Shown: positions 1 through 10,497, counted from the stretch's first letter. The stretch: 64,000 nt of DNA from Erysipelothrix sp. (GCA_018335655.1 JAGXRX010000007.1:1-64000), one strand, 5' to 3'. The notes: a model not told the origin generated them from the letters alone. Program-made: numbers and translations.

Positions 1-773
1 ATACCAAATGCTATGGTAAGCATATTTAGTGAAGCAGGAAGACCTTGAGACAAGATATCAAATTGTGCTTTGAGTTTATAATACTTGATAGAAAATGATT
101 CGTAAGAAATATTCAGTATTTTTTTACATTGGTAAAGTAGATAAATGCTACCAAATATCTGTACAACAATCGTAGCGAGTGCTACACCAAATGTTCCCAT
201 CCTTGGAAGTCCAAAATATCCAAAAATGAAAAGTGGGTTTAAGACTAAGTTCATAAAGAAACCAATGATTAAAAAATTGCGATATGGTTTGGTTACACCA
301 CGTGATGATAACAGAGCATTTAATCCGAAATTGAGTCCAAAGAATACTGCTCCTGCATATATGGCTTGAACATAAATTGCACCTTGATTCAACGTCTCTC
401 CTCGTGCTCCTAAGGCATATAAGAGTGAAGGAGACACAATATATCCCGCAATAGAAACAATAAGACTAATAATCATGATTAATAACATGCCACTTGCGGT
501 CAATATCTTTGTTTCACTAACATCTTTTTTACCTGAAGAAATTGATAAAAGTACTGAAAGTCCAGTACTTACTCCTGAGATAATTGCAATTAACATGAAA
601 AATACAGCAAATGATAAAGACATCCCTGCAAGTGCTTCTGTACTAAGCTGACCTGCATAAAATGTATCTACTACATTAAACATGGTATTAAAGAAGAATC
701 CAACGCTCACAGGAACTGCCATAGTGATTAATTGTTTCTTAAGATCTCCTTGAGTATAGTCATCTAACAACAT
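1..773 (-). CDS. MATE family efflux transporter (3' part outside window)
   Basis: Reverse-strand reading from ATG at 773: MLLDDYTQGDLKKQLITMAVPVSVGFFFNTMFNVVDTFYAGQLSTEALAG..., typical MATE N-terminus; RBS-like AAAGGTGG upstream. Confidence 0.88.
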   Translation of the reverse strand, partial: MLLDDYTQGDLKKQLITMAVPVSVGFFFNTMFNVVDTFYAGQLSTEALAGMSLSFAVFFMLIAIISGVSTGLSVLLSISSGKKDVSETKILTASGMLLIMIISLIVSIAGYIVSPSLLYALGARGETLNQGAIYVQAIYAGAVFFGLNFGLNALLSSRGVTKPYRNFLIIGFFMNLVLNPLFIFGYFGLPRMGTFGVALATIVVQIFGSIYLLYQCKKILNISYESFSIKYYKLKAQFDILSQGLPASLNMLTIAFG

Positions 774-1184
774 AGGATTTACCACCTTTTTATGATATTT
801 TTCCTTTAACATCAGTTAAAAACTCTCAAACAACTTGAATAAATATTTAACTTTAAAGAATTTCGTGTATTTTAATCATTTTAACACTTATACAAGAATC
901 ACTTGTGATATATGACCATGAAGCATTAACATTTATAACTAAACAAAATGAGCAGATGATTTGCTAGATAACTTAACATCACTTAAACCAAAACCTTATA
1001 TTTAAGAGTTTAGTTACTACACAAGTCTAAAGCAGGTTAATGTGCATCAAAATCAATATTAGATTTAATTAGTAAGTGGGTTGTAAAATGTAATAAAATA
1101 CTTCACAATGGTATTAATTGGAATAATGTGACCATAAAACAAAGGACCGTTTACTAGAAGATCATAAGTAAACAAGGTGATATA

Positions 1185-2234
1185 ATGGATATGAAAGCAA
1201 AAGTATTACAAACATTAAGAAGTGATAGAGACACCATTGTGGAAAATATTGTGGGTAGTCAAGTATCAACTGGGAAATTTTCGAATGTTCAAAGACAAGC
1301 TTCTATTAGAGATGCAAAATATAATATTGACTATCTTGCGAGTGCTATAGAGATTGATAGTAAGGCAAATTTCAATGCATATGTCATATGGCTTAGAGAT
1401 ATACTAAGAACTTACAATCTTGAAGACAAGATGCTTGTTGATCATCTCAATAGTTTGCTTGACTATGTAGTATCTCGATATTCTGAGGAATTTGGTCATG
1501 TGATTGAACCATACATTACTGAAGGTATTTCGAGTATTCAAAATGGAAAAGGTGAAGAGTTTTCGTATTTAGATTCAAGTGAAGAATTTTTACCACTCGC
1601 ATATTCTTACTTTAACGCATTAATTGAAATGGATAAAAATAAAGCCGTTAGATTGATATTAGATATTGTTGAGAAGGACGAAGTCTCTATTAAAGACTTA
1701 TATTTGCATGTTTTTACTAATGTTTTATATGAGATTGGTCGCTACTGGGCAATGAGAAAAATTACGGTAGGACAAGAACATTTCGCAACTGCGGTTACTG
1801 TTTATACAATGTCATTACTGTATGATAAGATTTTTAGAATTGAAAAGAAAGATTATAAAATGATTGGAGTATGTGTAGGTGATGAACTACATGAGATTGG
1901 CATAAGAATGGTATGTGATATTTTTGAACTAAGCAAATGGGATACGTATTATTTAGGAGCGAATGTCCCTAACGAAAGTGTTCTAAGTGAACTTAGAAGA
2001 GTTAATCCTGATATTTTAGCTATATCTGTAACTCTAGCAAACAAAGTACCAGCGTGTATTGAGTTAATTAGTTTAATAAAAAGAGAATACCCTAACATCA
2101 AAATCATTGTAGGTGGACGACCTTTTAACACTGACAATGAACTATGGAAAACAGTAGGTGCAGATGGGTATAGTGTCGATGCGAACGATGCTGTAGAAAC
2201 TGCTAAGCGATTGGTGGGGGATTTACATGGATGA
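1185..2234 (+). CDS. Cobalamin B12-binding domain protein, CarH/MtaC-like sensor without an evident DNA-binding domain
   Basis: W-x9-EH (WAMRKITVGQEH) in the helical cap; ExHxxG (ELHEIG) B12-binding motif; C-terminal GG motif (IIVGGRPF). Confidence 0.85.
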   Translation: MDMKAKVLQTLRSDRDTIVENIVGSQVSTGKFSNVQRQASIRDAKYNIDYLASAIEIDSKANFNAYVIWLRDILRTYNLEDKMLVDHLNSLLDYVVSRYSEEFGHVIEPYITEGISSIQNGKGEEFSYLDSSEEFLPLAYSYFNALIEMDKNKAVRLILDIVEKDEVSIKDLYLHVFTNVLYEIGRYWAMRKITVGQEHFATAVTVYTMSLLYDKIFRIEKKDYKMIGVCVGDELHEIGIRMVCDIFELSKWDTYYLGANVPNESVLSELRRVNPDILAISVTLANKVPACIELISLIKREYPNIKIIVGGRPFNTDNELWKTVGADGYSVDANDAVETAKRLVGDLHG

Positions 2235-3189
2235 TCAAATTTTTAAAAACGTCTTTTTATATATTTGCGATAAAGAAGGCCACATTAAAACAGTTGTTAA
2301 CTCAATAATTGAAAATCAAACTATAGAAATAGATGAAAAAATATATGATCGTGTATTACCAGATGGTGAGGCACTTTGGAATTCTCATATTATTAACTCC
2401 AAGAGAGAAGATAATGTGCACTGGAAAGGTTTTCTAACGTGTTTAGGAGAAGAACCATATGCTTGTTATTTTGCTAGACTGAGTGAAAATCAAATAATGG
2501 TTTTAGGAATGAAGAATGAAATTCAACGATATTTATATGAAGAAATGCTAAAAATAAACGGTAAACTGACTAATAAAGTTAGAGGATTATATAAAGAGAA
2601 GACTATAATTAAGGAAAATGAGTATGAAGAAATTTCAAAAATGAATAATGAACTTTCAAATGCAAGAAGAGAATTAGTCAAGAATAACTATAAACTTGAA
2701 GAACTGAATCAAAAGTTAGAACAATTAACTATTAAAGATTTTTTAACCGATTTATATAATCGACGACATTTTTATTCATTTTCACGTGATGTTGCCAATA
2801 GAGCAAAGCGATTGGGCTATGCTTGTTGCTTAATTATGATTGACATAAATGGGTTTAAAAGCACCAATGATAATTTTGGCCATGATGTTGGTGATTCTCT
2901 TTTAGTTCACCTTTCAATGTGCATGAAAAACACATTTAGACATGGGCAAGATACTATATTTAGATTTGGGGGCGATGAATTTTTAGTTTTGCTTGAAGCT
3001 TCAAACTATAATGATTCTTTGGCGGCGATGAAACGATTAAATCAACTGTACGAACAAGACTCAAAAGGAACTTCTTTAGCAGCAGGTATTGTTGAAATAA
3101 AGCATGACGAAATCCAGGAAAATTTTGATGAGTTCATTAAAAAAGCAGATGAATTAATGTATCTAGAAAAAAAGAATGCGAGAGATTAG
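2227..3189 (+). CDS. GGDEF domain protein (putative diguanylate cyclase)
   Basis: FRFGGDEFLVLL active site, DFLTDLYNRRHF; coiled coil before GGDEF; start overlaps upstream CDS by 8 bp with GGGGG RBS. Confidence 0.9.
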   Translation: MDDQIFKNVFLYICDKEGHIKTVVNSIIENQTIEIDEKIYDRVLPDGEALWNSHIINSKREDNVHWKGFLTCLGEEPYACYFARLSENQIMVLGMKNEIQRYLYEEMLKINGKLTNKVRGLYKEKTIIKENEYEEISKMNNELSNARRELVKNNYKLEELNQKLEQLTIKDFLTDLYNRRHFYSFSRDVANRAKRLGYACCLIMIDINGFKSTNDNFGHDVGDSLLVHLSMCMKNTFRHGQDTIFRFGGDEFLVLLEASNYNDSLAAMKRLNQLYEQDSKGTSLAAGIVEIKHDEIQENFDEFIKKADELMYLEKKNARD

Positions 3190-3475
3190 CATTAAGTATT
3201 GCTTATTTTGAATGGAATTAATATTAGATCTTTAATCATTTCAACTTAACACAAAACAACTATAAGACAATTTTGCTTGTAAATATTGATACAAGGTTTT
3301 GTGAATGTTCTATTGAAAAACATTTAAAATCTTTTTGAGTACCTTCTTTTTCACATAACTCATAAAATTATTCAATAATGTTTCATTTGAAATGTTTTTC
3401 CCCGGCGTTTTAGGTGTATTATTATATTAATAAGTTTAATTGTTAGGACGAACAAAAACTGAAAGAGGGGAAAAT

Positions 3476-4345
3476 ATGTCATTAAGCCCATATGAGTACA
3501 AGAGTATTGTAGAGACAGCACCTAACCTAATATGGAGATCAGGTCTTGATGCAAAGTGTTATTATTTTAATAAAACATGGCTCGATTTTACGGGTCGATC
3601 TTTTGAACAAGAATTTGGTGATGGATGGGCAGAAGGCGTGCATCCCGATGATTTAGATCGATGCATAAGCATATATTTAGAAAGCTTTAATAAAAGAATC
3701 CGATTTGAAATGGAATATCGATTACGTCGTCATGATGGTGAGTGGAGATGGATTAATGACATTGGTGTGCCTGCGATTGATGAAAATGGCGACTTCAGTG
3801 GTTTTATAGGAAGTTGCTTAGATGTTACTGAAAGAGTCGTAGGGTTCTTGCTAAAAGAAATGGCTCAAAAAGATGGATTGACAGAAACTCTAAGCCGTCA
3901 GTATTTAATAAATCTTTTTGAACATGAATTTGAATCTGCGAAGAGAACAGGTAGCAAACTATCAGTAGCTATGATTGATATTGATAAGTTTAAGAGCATA
4001 AATGATTTATATGGGCACTTAGGTGGTGATTGTGCACTAAGAATGTTTTCATCTGTCGTTAAAGATACAATACGTCAAAATGATTTATTTGGTCGATATG
4101 GTGGGGATGAGTTTTTGGTTATATTTCCTAATAATTCAATTGACGAGGCCAGTAAAATAATTGATAGAATCAAAAGTGAATTAACAAAATCAACTTTAAA
4201 GCTAGAAGACGATGAAATCACATTATCAATTAGTGTTGGTCTTTGTGAGTTAAATGATGAAGATTCTCCTGAAGAATTAATTAAGAAAGCTGACAAAAAG
4301 ATGTATGATGTAAAAAAGGAAAGTAAGACTTTAAGAGGAGTTTAA
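3476..4345 (+). CDS. PAS-GGDEF diguanylate cyclase
   Basis: PAS/PAC (YRLRRHDGEWRWINDIGVPAIDENGDFSGFIGSCLDVTER), RQNDLFGRYGGDEF with RxxD I-site; ATG at 3476 after GAGGGG RBS. Confidence 0.92.
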   Translation: MSLSPYEYKSIVETAPNLIWRSGLDAKCYYFNKTWLDFTGRSFEQEFGDGWAEGVHPDDLDRCISIYLESFNKRIRFEMEYRLRRHDGEWRWINDIGVPAIDENGDFSGFIGSCLDVTERVVGFLLKEMAQKDGLTETLSRQYLINLFEHEFESAKRTGSKLSVAMIDIDKFKSINDLYGHLGGDCALRMFSSVVKDTIRQNDLFGRYGGDEFLVIFPNNSIDEASKIIDRIKSELTKSTLKLEDDEITLSISVGLCELNDEDSPEELIKKADKKMYDVKKESKTLRGV

Positions 4346-4354
4346 TAGACTAAG

Positions 4355-4389
4355 AGTAGTAGCAATTCATTATATGCTACTACTTTTTT
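4355..4389 (+). terminator. Intrinsic terminator
   Basis: AGTAGTAGCA-ATTCATTATA-TGCTACTACT followed by T-run. Confidence 0.9.
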
Positions 4390-4687
4390 ATTAAATATAA
4401 ACTTTCATATGAAATATATATATAAGTGTTGCAATACCAAAGATACAATATCCTCTTTAAATCATATTATTCATCAATATAGAATCATTTTATAGATGAT
4501 GTCTGTGCATATGTGACTGTAAATGATGTAACGATTTTAATCATGTTGAAGCACTTTATTAATGATAGTGAAGAAGATTTTAAAAACTGTTTACAAGTAT
4601 CAGTAAGTAATATAAATCACAAAGATATGTTTACTTGTCATAATGTGCAACAATAGAGTTGACGATAAACAATGAAGGAGTGAATAT

Positions 4688-6793
4688 ATGAACAAAAAAA
4701 CTACGGGTCATAATCACAATCATGAGAATCATATGAATAACAGTCATCAAGATAATATAGCTAAGAAAGATGAAAATGATGATCATATTATGAGTGATCA
4801 TGATACACATCAAGAGACACAAGCAACAAATAAACATGATGGACATCATGATCATCATGCAATGATGGCTAATGATTTTAAGCGAAGATTTTTTATCTCG
4901 CTTTTTTTAATGTTTCCAATTTTAATCTTATCTCCAATGATTCAGATGTTTTTGAGCGTTGATTGGAGGTTTGCAGGGGATAGTTATATATTATTCGCAC
5001 TATCAACGATCCTATTTATTTATGGAGGTAAACCCTTCTTAATAGGGGCAGTTGGTGAACTAAAAAAGAAATCCCCAGCAATGATGACATTAATAGCCTT
5101 TGCTATTACTGTGTCCTATATATATAGTACATTCGCTGTATTCTTGTCGATAGGAAATGATTTTTTCTGGGAGTTAGCAACATTAATTGTCATTATGTTA
5201 TTAGGTCACTGGATTGAAATGAAGTCAGTCATGGGAGCATCAAGAGCATTAGATGAACTCCTTAAACTAATGCCTGAAGAAGCACATCTAATTAATGAAA
5301 ATGGTGAAACTGAAACTGTACTAGTTGCTAATCTTAAAACTGGCGATAACATCTTAGTTAAACCTGGTGAAAAAATCCCAATTGATGGAATAGTATTTGA
5401 TGGTAATTCTGAAGTCAATGAATCAATGATTACTGGTGAATCTGTTCCGGTAGAAAAATCAGATGGTGATGAAATCATTGGTGGTTCAATTAATGGAGAA
5501 GGAATATTGAAGTTTAAGGTAAGCAAAGTTGGAGACGAAACATTTCTTTCTCAGGTTGTAAAACTTGTTAAAGAGGCACAAGAATCTAAATCTCATACCC
5601 AAAGATTGGCTGATACAGCTGCGAAATGGCTTTTCTACTTGGCAATATCTGCTGGGACCTTAACCTTTGGTGTATGGATGTCTCTTGGTAGTGAACTAAG
5701 TTTTGCTATGGAAAGAGCAGTTACTGTAATTATCATCTCATGTCCTCATGCACTTGGACTCGCAATTCCTTTAGTCACTGCTGTTTCTACTAGTATAGGG
5801 GCAAAAAGTGGACTACTTATTAGAGATCGCAGTGCATTTGAAAACGCAAGAAAGATTAATTCAGTGGTATTTGATAAAACAGGCACTCTAACAAAAGGAG
5901 AGTTTGGTATCACGGATATGAAAGCCATTAATATTACTGAGGATGAACTACTTTCTATTGCTTATTCTTTAGAATCAAACTCGGAACATCCAATTGCGAA
6001 TGGAATAGTCAATGAAGGCAAGAAAAGAAATCTTGAATTAAGAGATGTTAGTGATTTTCAAAATCTTACTGGTAAAGGATTACAAGGAAGCATTAATAAT
6101 AAAAAAATCATGGTTGTAAGCCCAGGGTACATCAGAAGCAATAATATAGAATTTGATGAGCAGTATTATGAAGATTTAGCTCAACAAGGTAAAACTGTGG
6201 TCTTTGTCCTTGAAGACAATAAACTTATTGGATACATTGCCTTAACAGATATTATAAGAGATTCCGCTAAAGAAGCTATCGACACGTTAAGATCAATGGG
6301 AATAGAATCAATCATGTTAACTGGAGACAATCAAAAAGTAGCATCCTATGTCGGTGAAAAACTGGCGATTGATACGATTATTGCAGAAGTATTACCTCAA
6401 GAAAAGTCAGCCAAAATAGATGAACTTATTAAAAAAGGAAGAATTGTAGCAATGACAGGAGATGGTGTTAATGATGCACCATCCTTAGCACGCGCAGATC
6501 TTGGTATTGCGATAGGAGCAGGAACTGATGTTGCTATTGAAACAGCTGATATAATATTAGTAAAGAGTAATCCACTCGATGTAGTAAACATTATAAAACT
6601 ATCAAAGGCTACTTACAAAAAGATGGTGCAGAATTTAATCTGGGCTACAGGGTATAATTTAATAGCACTTCCGCTTGCATCTGGAATTTTATATAATCAA
6701 GGAATTGTAATTAGCCCAGCAGTTGGTGCAGGGTTAATGTCTTTAAGCACAATCATTGTAGCTATTAATGCTAGATTTCTAAGAATTGATTAG
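4688..6793 (+). CDS. copB: Heavy-metal P1B-type ATPase, CopB-like (copper)
   Basis: CPH transmembrane motif (IISCPHALGLAIP), DKTGT, TGES, GDGVNDAP; His-rich N-terminus (HNHNHENHMN...HHDHHAMM). Confidence 0.93.
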   Translation: MNKKTTGHNHNHENHMNNSHQDNIAKKDENDDHIMSDHDTHQETQATNKHDGHHDHHAMMANDFKRRFFISLFLMFPILILSPMIQMFLSVDWRFAGDSYILFALSTILFIYGGKPFLIGAVGELKKKSPAMMTLIAFAITVSYIYSTFAVFLSIGNDFFWELATLIVIMLLGHWIEMKSVMGASRALDELLKLMPEEAHLINENGETETVLVANLKTGDNILVKPGEKIPIDGIVFDGNSEVNESMITGESVPVEKSDGDEIIGGSINGEGILKFKVSKVGDETFLSQVVKLVKEAQESKSHTQRLADTAAKWLFYLAISAGTLTFGVWMSLGSELSFAMERAVTVIIISCPHALGLAIPLVTAVSTSIGAKSGLLIRDRSAFENARKINSVVFDKTGTLTKGEFGITDMKAINITEDELLSIAYSLESNSEHPIANGIVNEGKKRNLELRDVSDFQNLTGKGLQGSINNKKIMVVSPGYIRSNNIEFDEQYYEDLAQQGKTVVFVLEDNKLIGYIALTDIIRDSAKEAIDTLRSMGIESIMLTGDNQKVASYVGEKLAIDTIIAEVLPQEKSAKIDELIKKGRIVAMTGDGVNDAPSLARADLGIAIGAGTDVAIETADIILVKSNPLDVVNIIKLSKATYKKMVQNLIWATGYNLIALPLASGILYNQGIVISPAVGAGLMSLSTIIVAINARFLRID

Positions 6794-6862
6794 TCTGATT
6801 GGATATAAGTATTAAAAGAACATAGACTTGAACTTATATAATATTTGAAATGAGGTGCAAAC

Positions 6863-8281
6863 ATGCAAAACAGAATTTTAATAAGAAGTGCTTTAGCAAT
6901 TGTGATAATAGTACTGTTTTACTTTGCACTAAATTTTTACAATACTCTAAATAACCCAATAAATACTAATGGTAATCAATCAGTTAATAAACCTTTACCA
7001 ATTCCAACTTTATTAGAACCATTTAAGACAGATGAGTCATCCTCAGACTACGATATAAAAGTTCAAAAAGGCACAACTAACTTTATTGGAGACATGCAAA
7101 CACCAACAATGGGATATAATGGAAGCTTTTTAGGACCCGTCATTAAAGTAACTCGAGGTCAAGAAATCCGTATGCATGTAAGCAATGAACTTCAAGTTGA
7201 TACATCTGTTCATTGGCATGGACTTGAAGTCGAAGGATCAAAGGATGGAGGTCCTCATCAAGTCATTTCAGCAGGGTCACTATGGCAACCTTCTTTCACA
7301 ATAGATCAACCTGCCGCAACATTATGGTTTCATCCTCATGTCATCGGTACGACTGCGACTCAAGTTTATTATGGATTAGCAGGATTAATAATTGTTGAAG
7401 ATGAAAATTCAAAGTCACTTAATTTACCTGATGATTATGGTGTTAATGATATCCCACTAATTATTCAAGATAGAAGTTTTAATCGAAATGGTTCATTTAG
7501 ATACGATAACAATATGATGGATGGTGTAGTGGGTGACTATATTATGGTCAATGGGGCAATAACTCCTTATTTAGATGTTAAGCAAACTAAAATGCGTTTT
7601 AGAATTCTTAATGGTGCAAATGCAAGTAACTTTAATTTAAGACTTAGTGATGGTAATTTTCATCAAATTGCATCAGATGGAGGTTTACTTGAGAAACCGC
7701 TATTAACCAGAACATTATTTATCTCCCCAGGTGAGCGAGCTGAGATTATTATAGATTTTTCAAAGTATAAAGAAGGTGATAAGATTCGCTTAGTAAGTGA
7801 CAATGATTTGGTAATGACTTTTAATGTAGGTGCAGAAATGATTGATAATACTGTACTACCAGAAGTTTTAACAACCATTGAAAAACTCGATATAAATCAA
7901 GTGACGGCTATTAAGACAATTGAACTCGATGGTATGGGTCATATGGTTACATTAAATGGTCGCAAGTTTGATATTAATAGAATCGATGATAATGTTTCCC
8001 TTGGTGCTACTGAAATTTGGGAAATATCATCTACAAGAGGCATGATGATGAGCAGTCCAGGTCATCCATTTCATATTCATGGCACACAATTTCAAGTACT
8101 TAGCCGAAATGGTGGTGAACCAAGAGAAAATGAAAAAGGATGGAAAGATACAGTATTTGTGCGAACTGGAGAAACAGTAAGAATCATAGTACAGTTTAAG
8201 TACAAAGGAATCTTCATGTATCATTGCCATATCTTAGAACATGAAGAAGAAGGTATGATGGGACAATTGGAAGTTGAATAA
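6863..8281 (+). CDS. Multicopper oxidase
   Basis: HWHG, WFHPHV, HPFHIHGTQF and HCHILEHEEEGMM copper-ligand motifs; N-terminal signal/TM segment. Confidence 0.95.
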   Translation: MQNRILIRSALAIVIIVLFYFALNFYNTLNNPINTNGNQSVNKPLPIPTLLEPFKTDESSSDYDIKVQKGTTNFIGDMQTPTMGYNGSFLGPVIKVTRGQEIRMHVSNELQVDTSVHWHGLEVEGSKDGGPHQVISAGSLWQPSFTIDQPAATLWFHPHVIGTTATQVYYGLAGLIIVEDENSKSLNLPDDYGVNDIPLIIQDRSFNRNGSFRYDNNMMDGVVGDYIMVNGAITPYLDVKQTKMRFRILNGANASNFNLRLSDGNFHQIASDGGLLEKPLLTRTLFISPGERAEIIIDFSKYKEGDKIRLVSDNDLVMTFNVGAEMIDNTVLPEVLTTIEKLDINQVTAIKTIELDGMGHMVTLNGRKFDINRIDDNVSLGATEIWEISSTRGMMMSSPGHPFHIHGTQFQVLSRNGGEPRENEKGWKDTVFVRTGETVRIIVQFKYKGIFMYHCHILEHEEEGMMGQLEVE

Positions 8282-8310
8282 GTAATAATTAGTTTTCATA
8301 ATCAGTGGGT

Positions 8311-8360
8311 TAGTAACATAGGGTTTTAGTTTCTAAGGCTAAAACTCATGTTACTTTTTT
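8311..8360 (+). terminator. Intrinsic terminator
   Basis: AGTAACATaGGGTTTTAG ... CTAAAACTCATGTTACTTTTTT. Confidence 0.85.
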
Positions 8361-8437
8361 GATTCGACAATTTTAGAAAAACAGTGAATGAATTGAGTTA
8401 TAATTAATTGTATAAAAGAGATAGGAAGTTGCATCAC

Positions 8438-9385
8438 ATGAAACTATCCAATGAGCAGTTAAAGAAGATATATTATGGTGCTTATAATATTATTGAATCC
8501 GAAGAGGGTTATTTACAATCATATCATTATACAAAGCAACAGATGCGCTATCTAGAAGAGTGTGATGATTTTTGGTATGACAGAAACAAAGCATCCAATG
8601 GAAAGACACTTGAGTTTAACACAAGTGCTACACAATTCTCTTTTGAATATAAAATACCTTGGATAGGATCTTATGACACTATCGAACTTTCTATAGATGG
8701 ATTAATCACCAAAGTAGTATATGTCAAAGATTTAAAACCAGAAGGTGTATTAACTTTCGAAATGCCTTCATATGAAAAGCATGTCGCCGTTTACTTATCT
8801 GTGGATGCTATTGTTTTGATAAGAAACTTTGAGATTGACGATGATATATATCCAGTTGATAAAACGCCAAAGGTTTTATGGATGGGGGATTCTATAACAC
8901 AAGGCTATGGTTCATTTCGATCAGCACATACCTATGTGAATGTGGCGAATCGCTATCTTAATTACGATATCATTAATCAAGGACTAGGTGGGTTTATCTA
9001 TGATAAAAATATACTTGAGAATATGCAAGGTTATGTTCCTGAAAAGATTATTGTTTCATTAGGATCAAATCAATATCACACAACAAGTATGAAGGTAATT
9101 GAAGAATACTACACTAGATTATCAGAAATGTATCCAAATATCCCAGTGCTTTGTATAACACCAACTTGGAGAGGTGATTCACTGGACAAAAACCATGTGC
9201 TTAAAGAATTTGGTCAGAAAACAAAAGATATATGTGCTAAGTATTCCACTATTACTGTGATTGATGGATTTAAACTTGTACCTCATACTTTTGAATATTT
9301 CATTGATGAAGTTCATCCAAATGCACTTGGTATGGAGATATATGGAAGAAATCTTGTGCTCGCAATTCAAGAAGCAGGATTTTAG
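8438..9385 (+). CDS. SGNH/GDSL hydrolase
   Basis: WMGDSITQGYG block I and DEVHPNALG block V; N-terminal beta-rich domain; ATG at 8438 preferred. Confidence 0.85.
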   Translation: MKLSNEQLKKIYYGAYNIIESEEGYLQSYHYTKQQMRYLEECDDFWYDRNKASNGKTLEFNTSATQFSFEYKIPWIGSYDTIELSIDGLITKVVYVKDLKPEGVLTFEMPSYEKHVAVYLSVDAIVLIRNFEIDDDIYPVDKTPKVLWMGDSITQGYGSFRSAHTYVNVANRYLNYDIINQGLGGFIYDKNILENMQGYVPEKIIVSLGSNQYHTTSMKVIEEYYTRLSEMYPNIPVLCITPTWRGDSLDKNHVLKEFGQKTKDICAKYSTITVIDGFKLVPHTFEYFIDEVHPNALGMEIYGRNLVLAIQEAGF

Positions 9386-9467
9386 GGACAATAGATTGAA
9401 TATGCTTATGGAATAGTTATTAATTAGATTACAGATACGTAGGCATGAATGAAAAAACAAGAAAAAA

Positions 9468-10013
9468 ATGAACTGGCTCGAAGAAGTACAAATAAGAATT
9501 AAAAGAAAAAACCAGCTTTTGTTTTCGAAAGATAGTCTTTTTTTAGATGACTTAAATCAGTTGATAAAACAGCAAAATCACCGAACCTTAGTCTTGTGGG
9601 CTTTAGAGTTAGCCAATGAAGCAGTTCAAATATTGGCTCAGCGATTTCCTAGTGAACATCGACTTGAGTTAGCAGTTCATTTATCTAGAGATTGGGCATT
9701 AGGTAAAGCAAACATGACTTTAGCACGACACGCAATTTTGCAAGCTCATGCAGTGGCAAAAGATCTTGATTCTCTTGAAGATATTGCAATGTGTCATGCG
9801 ATTGGACAAGCATGTAGTGTTGTTCATACAAGCAAACATGCGCTTGGGTTCCCAATATATGAGTTAACAGCAATCATTAGACGTCATGGAATCCCTGAAT
9901 GTGAGAAGGCTGTCGAAGATCGAAAGCAATACTACATGGATAGAATTAATTACTGGAGTCATCACTATAATGATGATAACTATCATTGGGCAGATTTCAT
10001 GAAGAAGATTTGA
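9468..10013 (+). CDS. Imm5-like putative immunity-family protein
   Basis: Ala/His-rich helical sequence (LVLWALELANEA...ILQAHAVAKD...CHAIGQACSVVHTSKHALG) resembling proteins annotated Imm-5-like. Confidence 0.6.
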   Translation: MNWLEEVQIRIKRKNQLLFSKDSLFLDDLNQLIKQQNHRTLVLWALELANEAVQILAQRFPSEHRLELAVHLSRDWALGKANMTLARHAILQAHAVAKDLDSLEDIAMCHAIGQACSVVHTSKHALGFPIYELTAIIRRHGIPECEKAVEDRKQYYMDRINYWSHHYNDDNYHWADFMKKI

Positions 10014-10113
10014 AGTTGTATTAAAGCTTTATTCTTTAATGAATACAAAGCCAAGCGTGAGTAAACTATACTTCATTGATATAATGACATATGGATGATG
10101 AGGGAGGAATAAT

Positions 10114-10497
10114 ATGAACATTGAAAAGTATTGTAAAGATGATGAGTCACTTCTTTTTGATCTTCTCGTTGATGAGGGAGATGAGTGGAGTGATTATCAT
10201 GGAGCACAAGGACGTGATCACTACATTAAGGCTTTAGAGTCTAGTTTAGTCTATGTTGCCAAGGATGAAACAGGTATTTGTGGCTATATAAGATGTCGAG
10301 AAGACAATGGTTTTGGAATCTACGTTTATGATTTACTTGTAAGAAGATCACATAGAGGTAAGAAAATTGGTAAGTTACTCATTGAAAGATTAAGTAAAGA
10401 CTTCCCAGAACAACTAATCTATGTGATGAGCGATGTTGATCCATATTATGAAAAACTTGGATATCAAAAAATAGGCTCAATATTTGAAATAAAGTAA
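10114..10497 (+). CDS. GNAT family N-acetyltransferase
   Basis: YVYDLLVRRSHRGKKIGKLLIERL acetyl-CoA binding motif. Confidence 0.88.
   Translation: MNIEKYCKDDESLLFDLLVDEGDEWSDYHGAQGRDHYIKALESSLVYVAKDETGICGYIRCREDNGFGIYVYDLLVRRSHRGKKIGKLLIERLSKDFPEQLIYVMSDVDPYYEKLGYQKIGSIFEIK

Noticed and set aside
145-369. 74-aa plus-strand ORF
   Set aside because: Antisense to a clear MATE transporter reading on the minus strand.
4631-4858. 75-aa minus-strand hydrophobic ORF
   Set aside because: Antisense of the His-rich N-terminus of copB; Met/Ile-rich composition is a by-product of CAT/CAC codons.
5206-5526. 106-aa minus-strand ORF
   Set aside because: Antisense to copB; Ser/Pro/Ile-rich shadow ORF.
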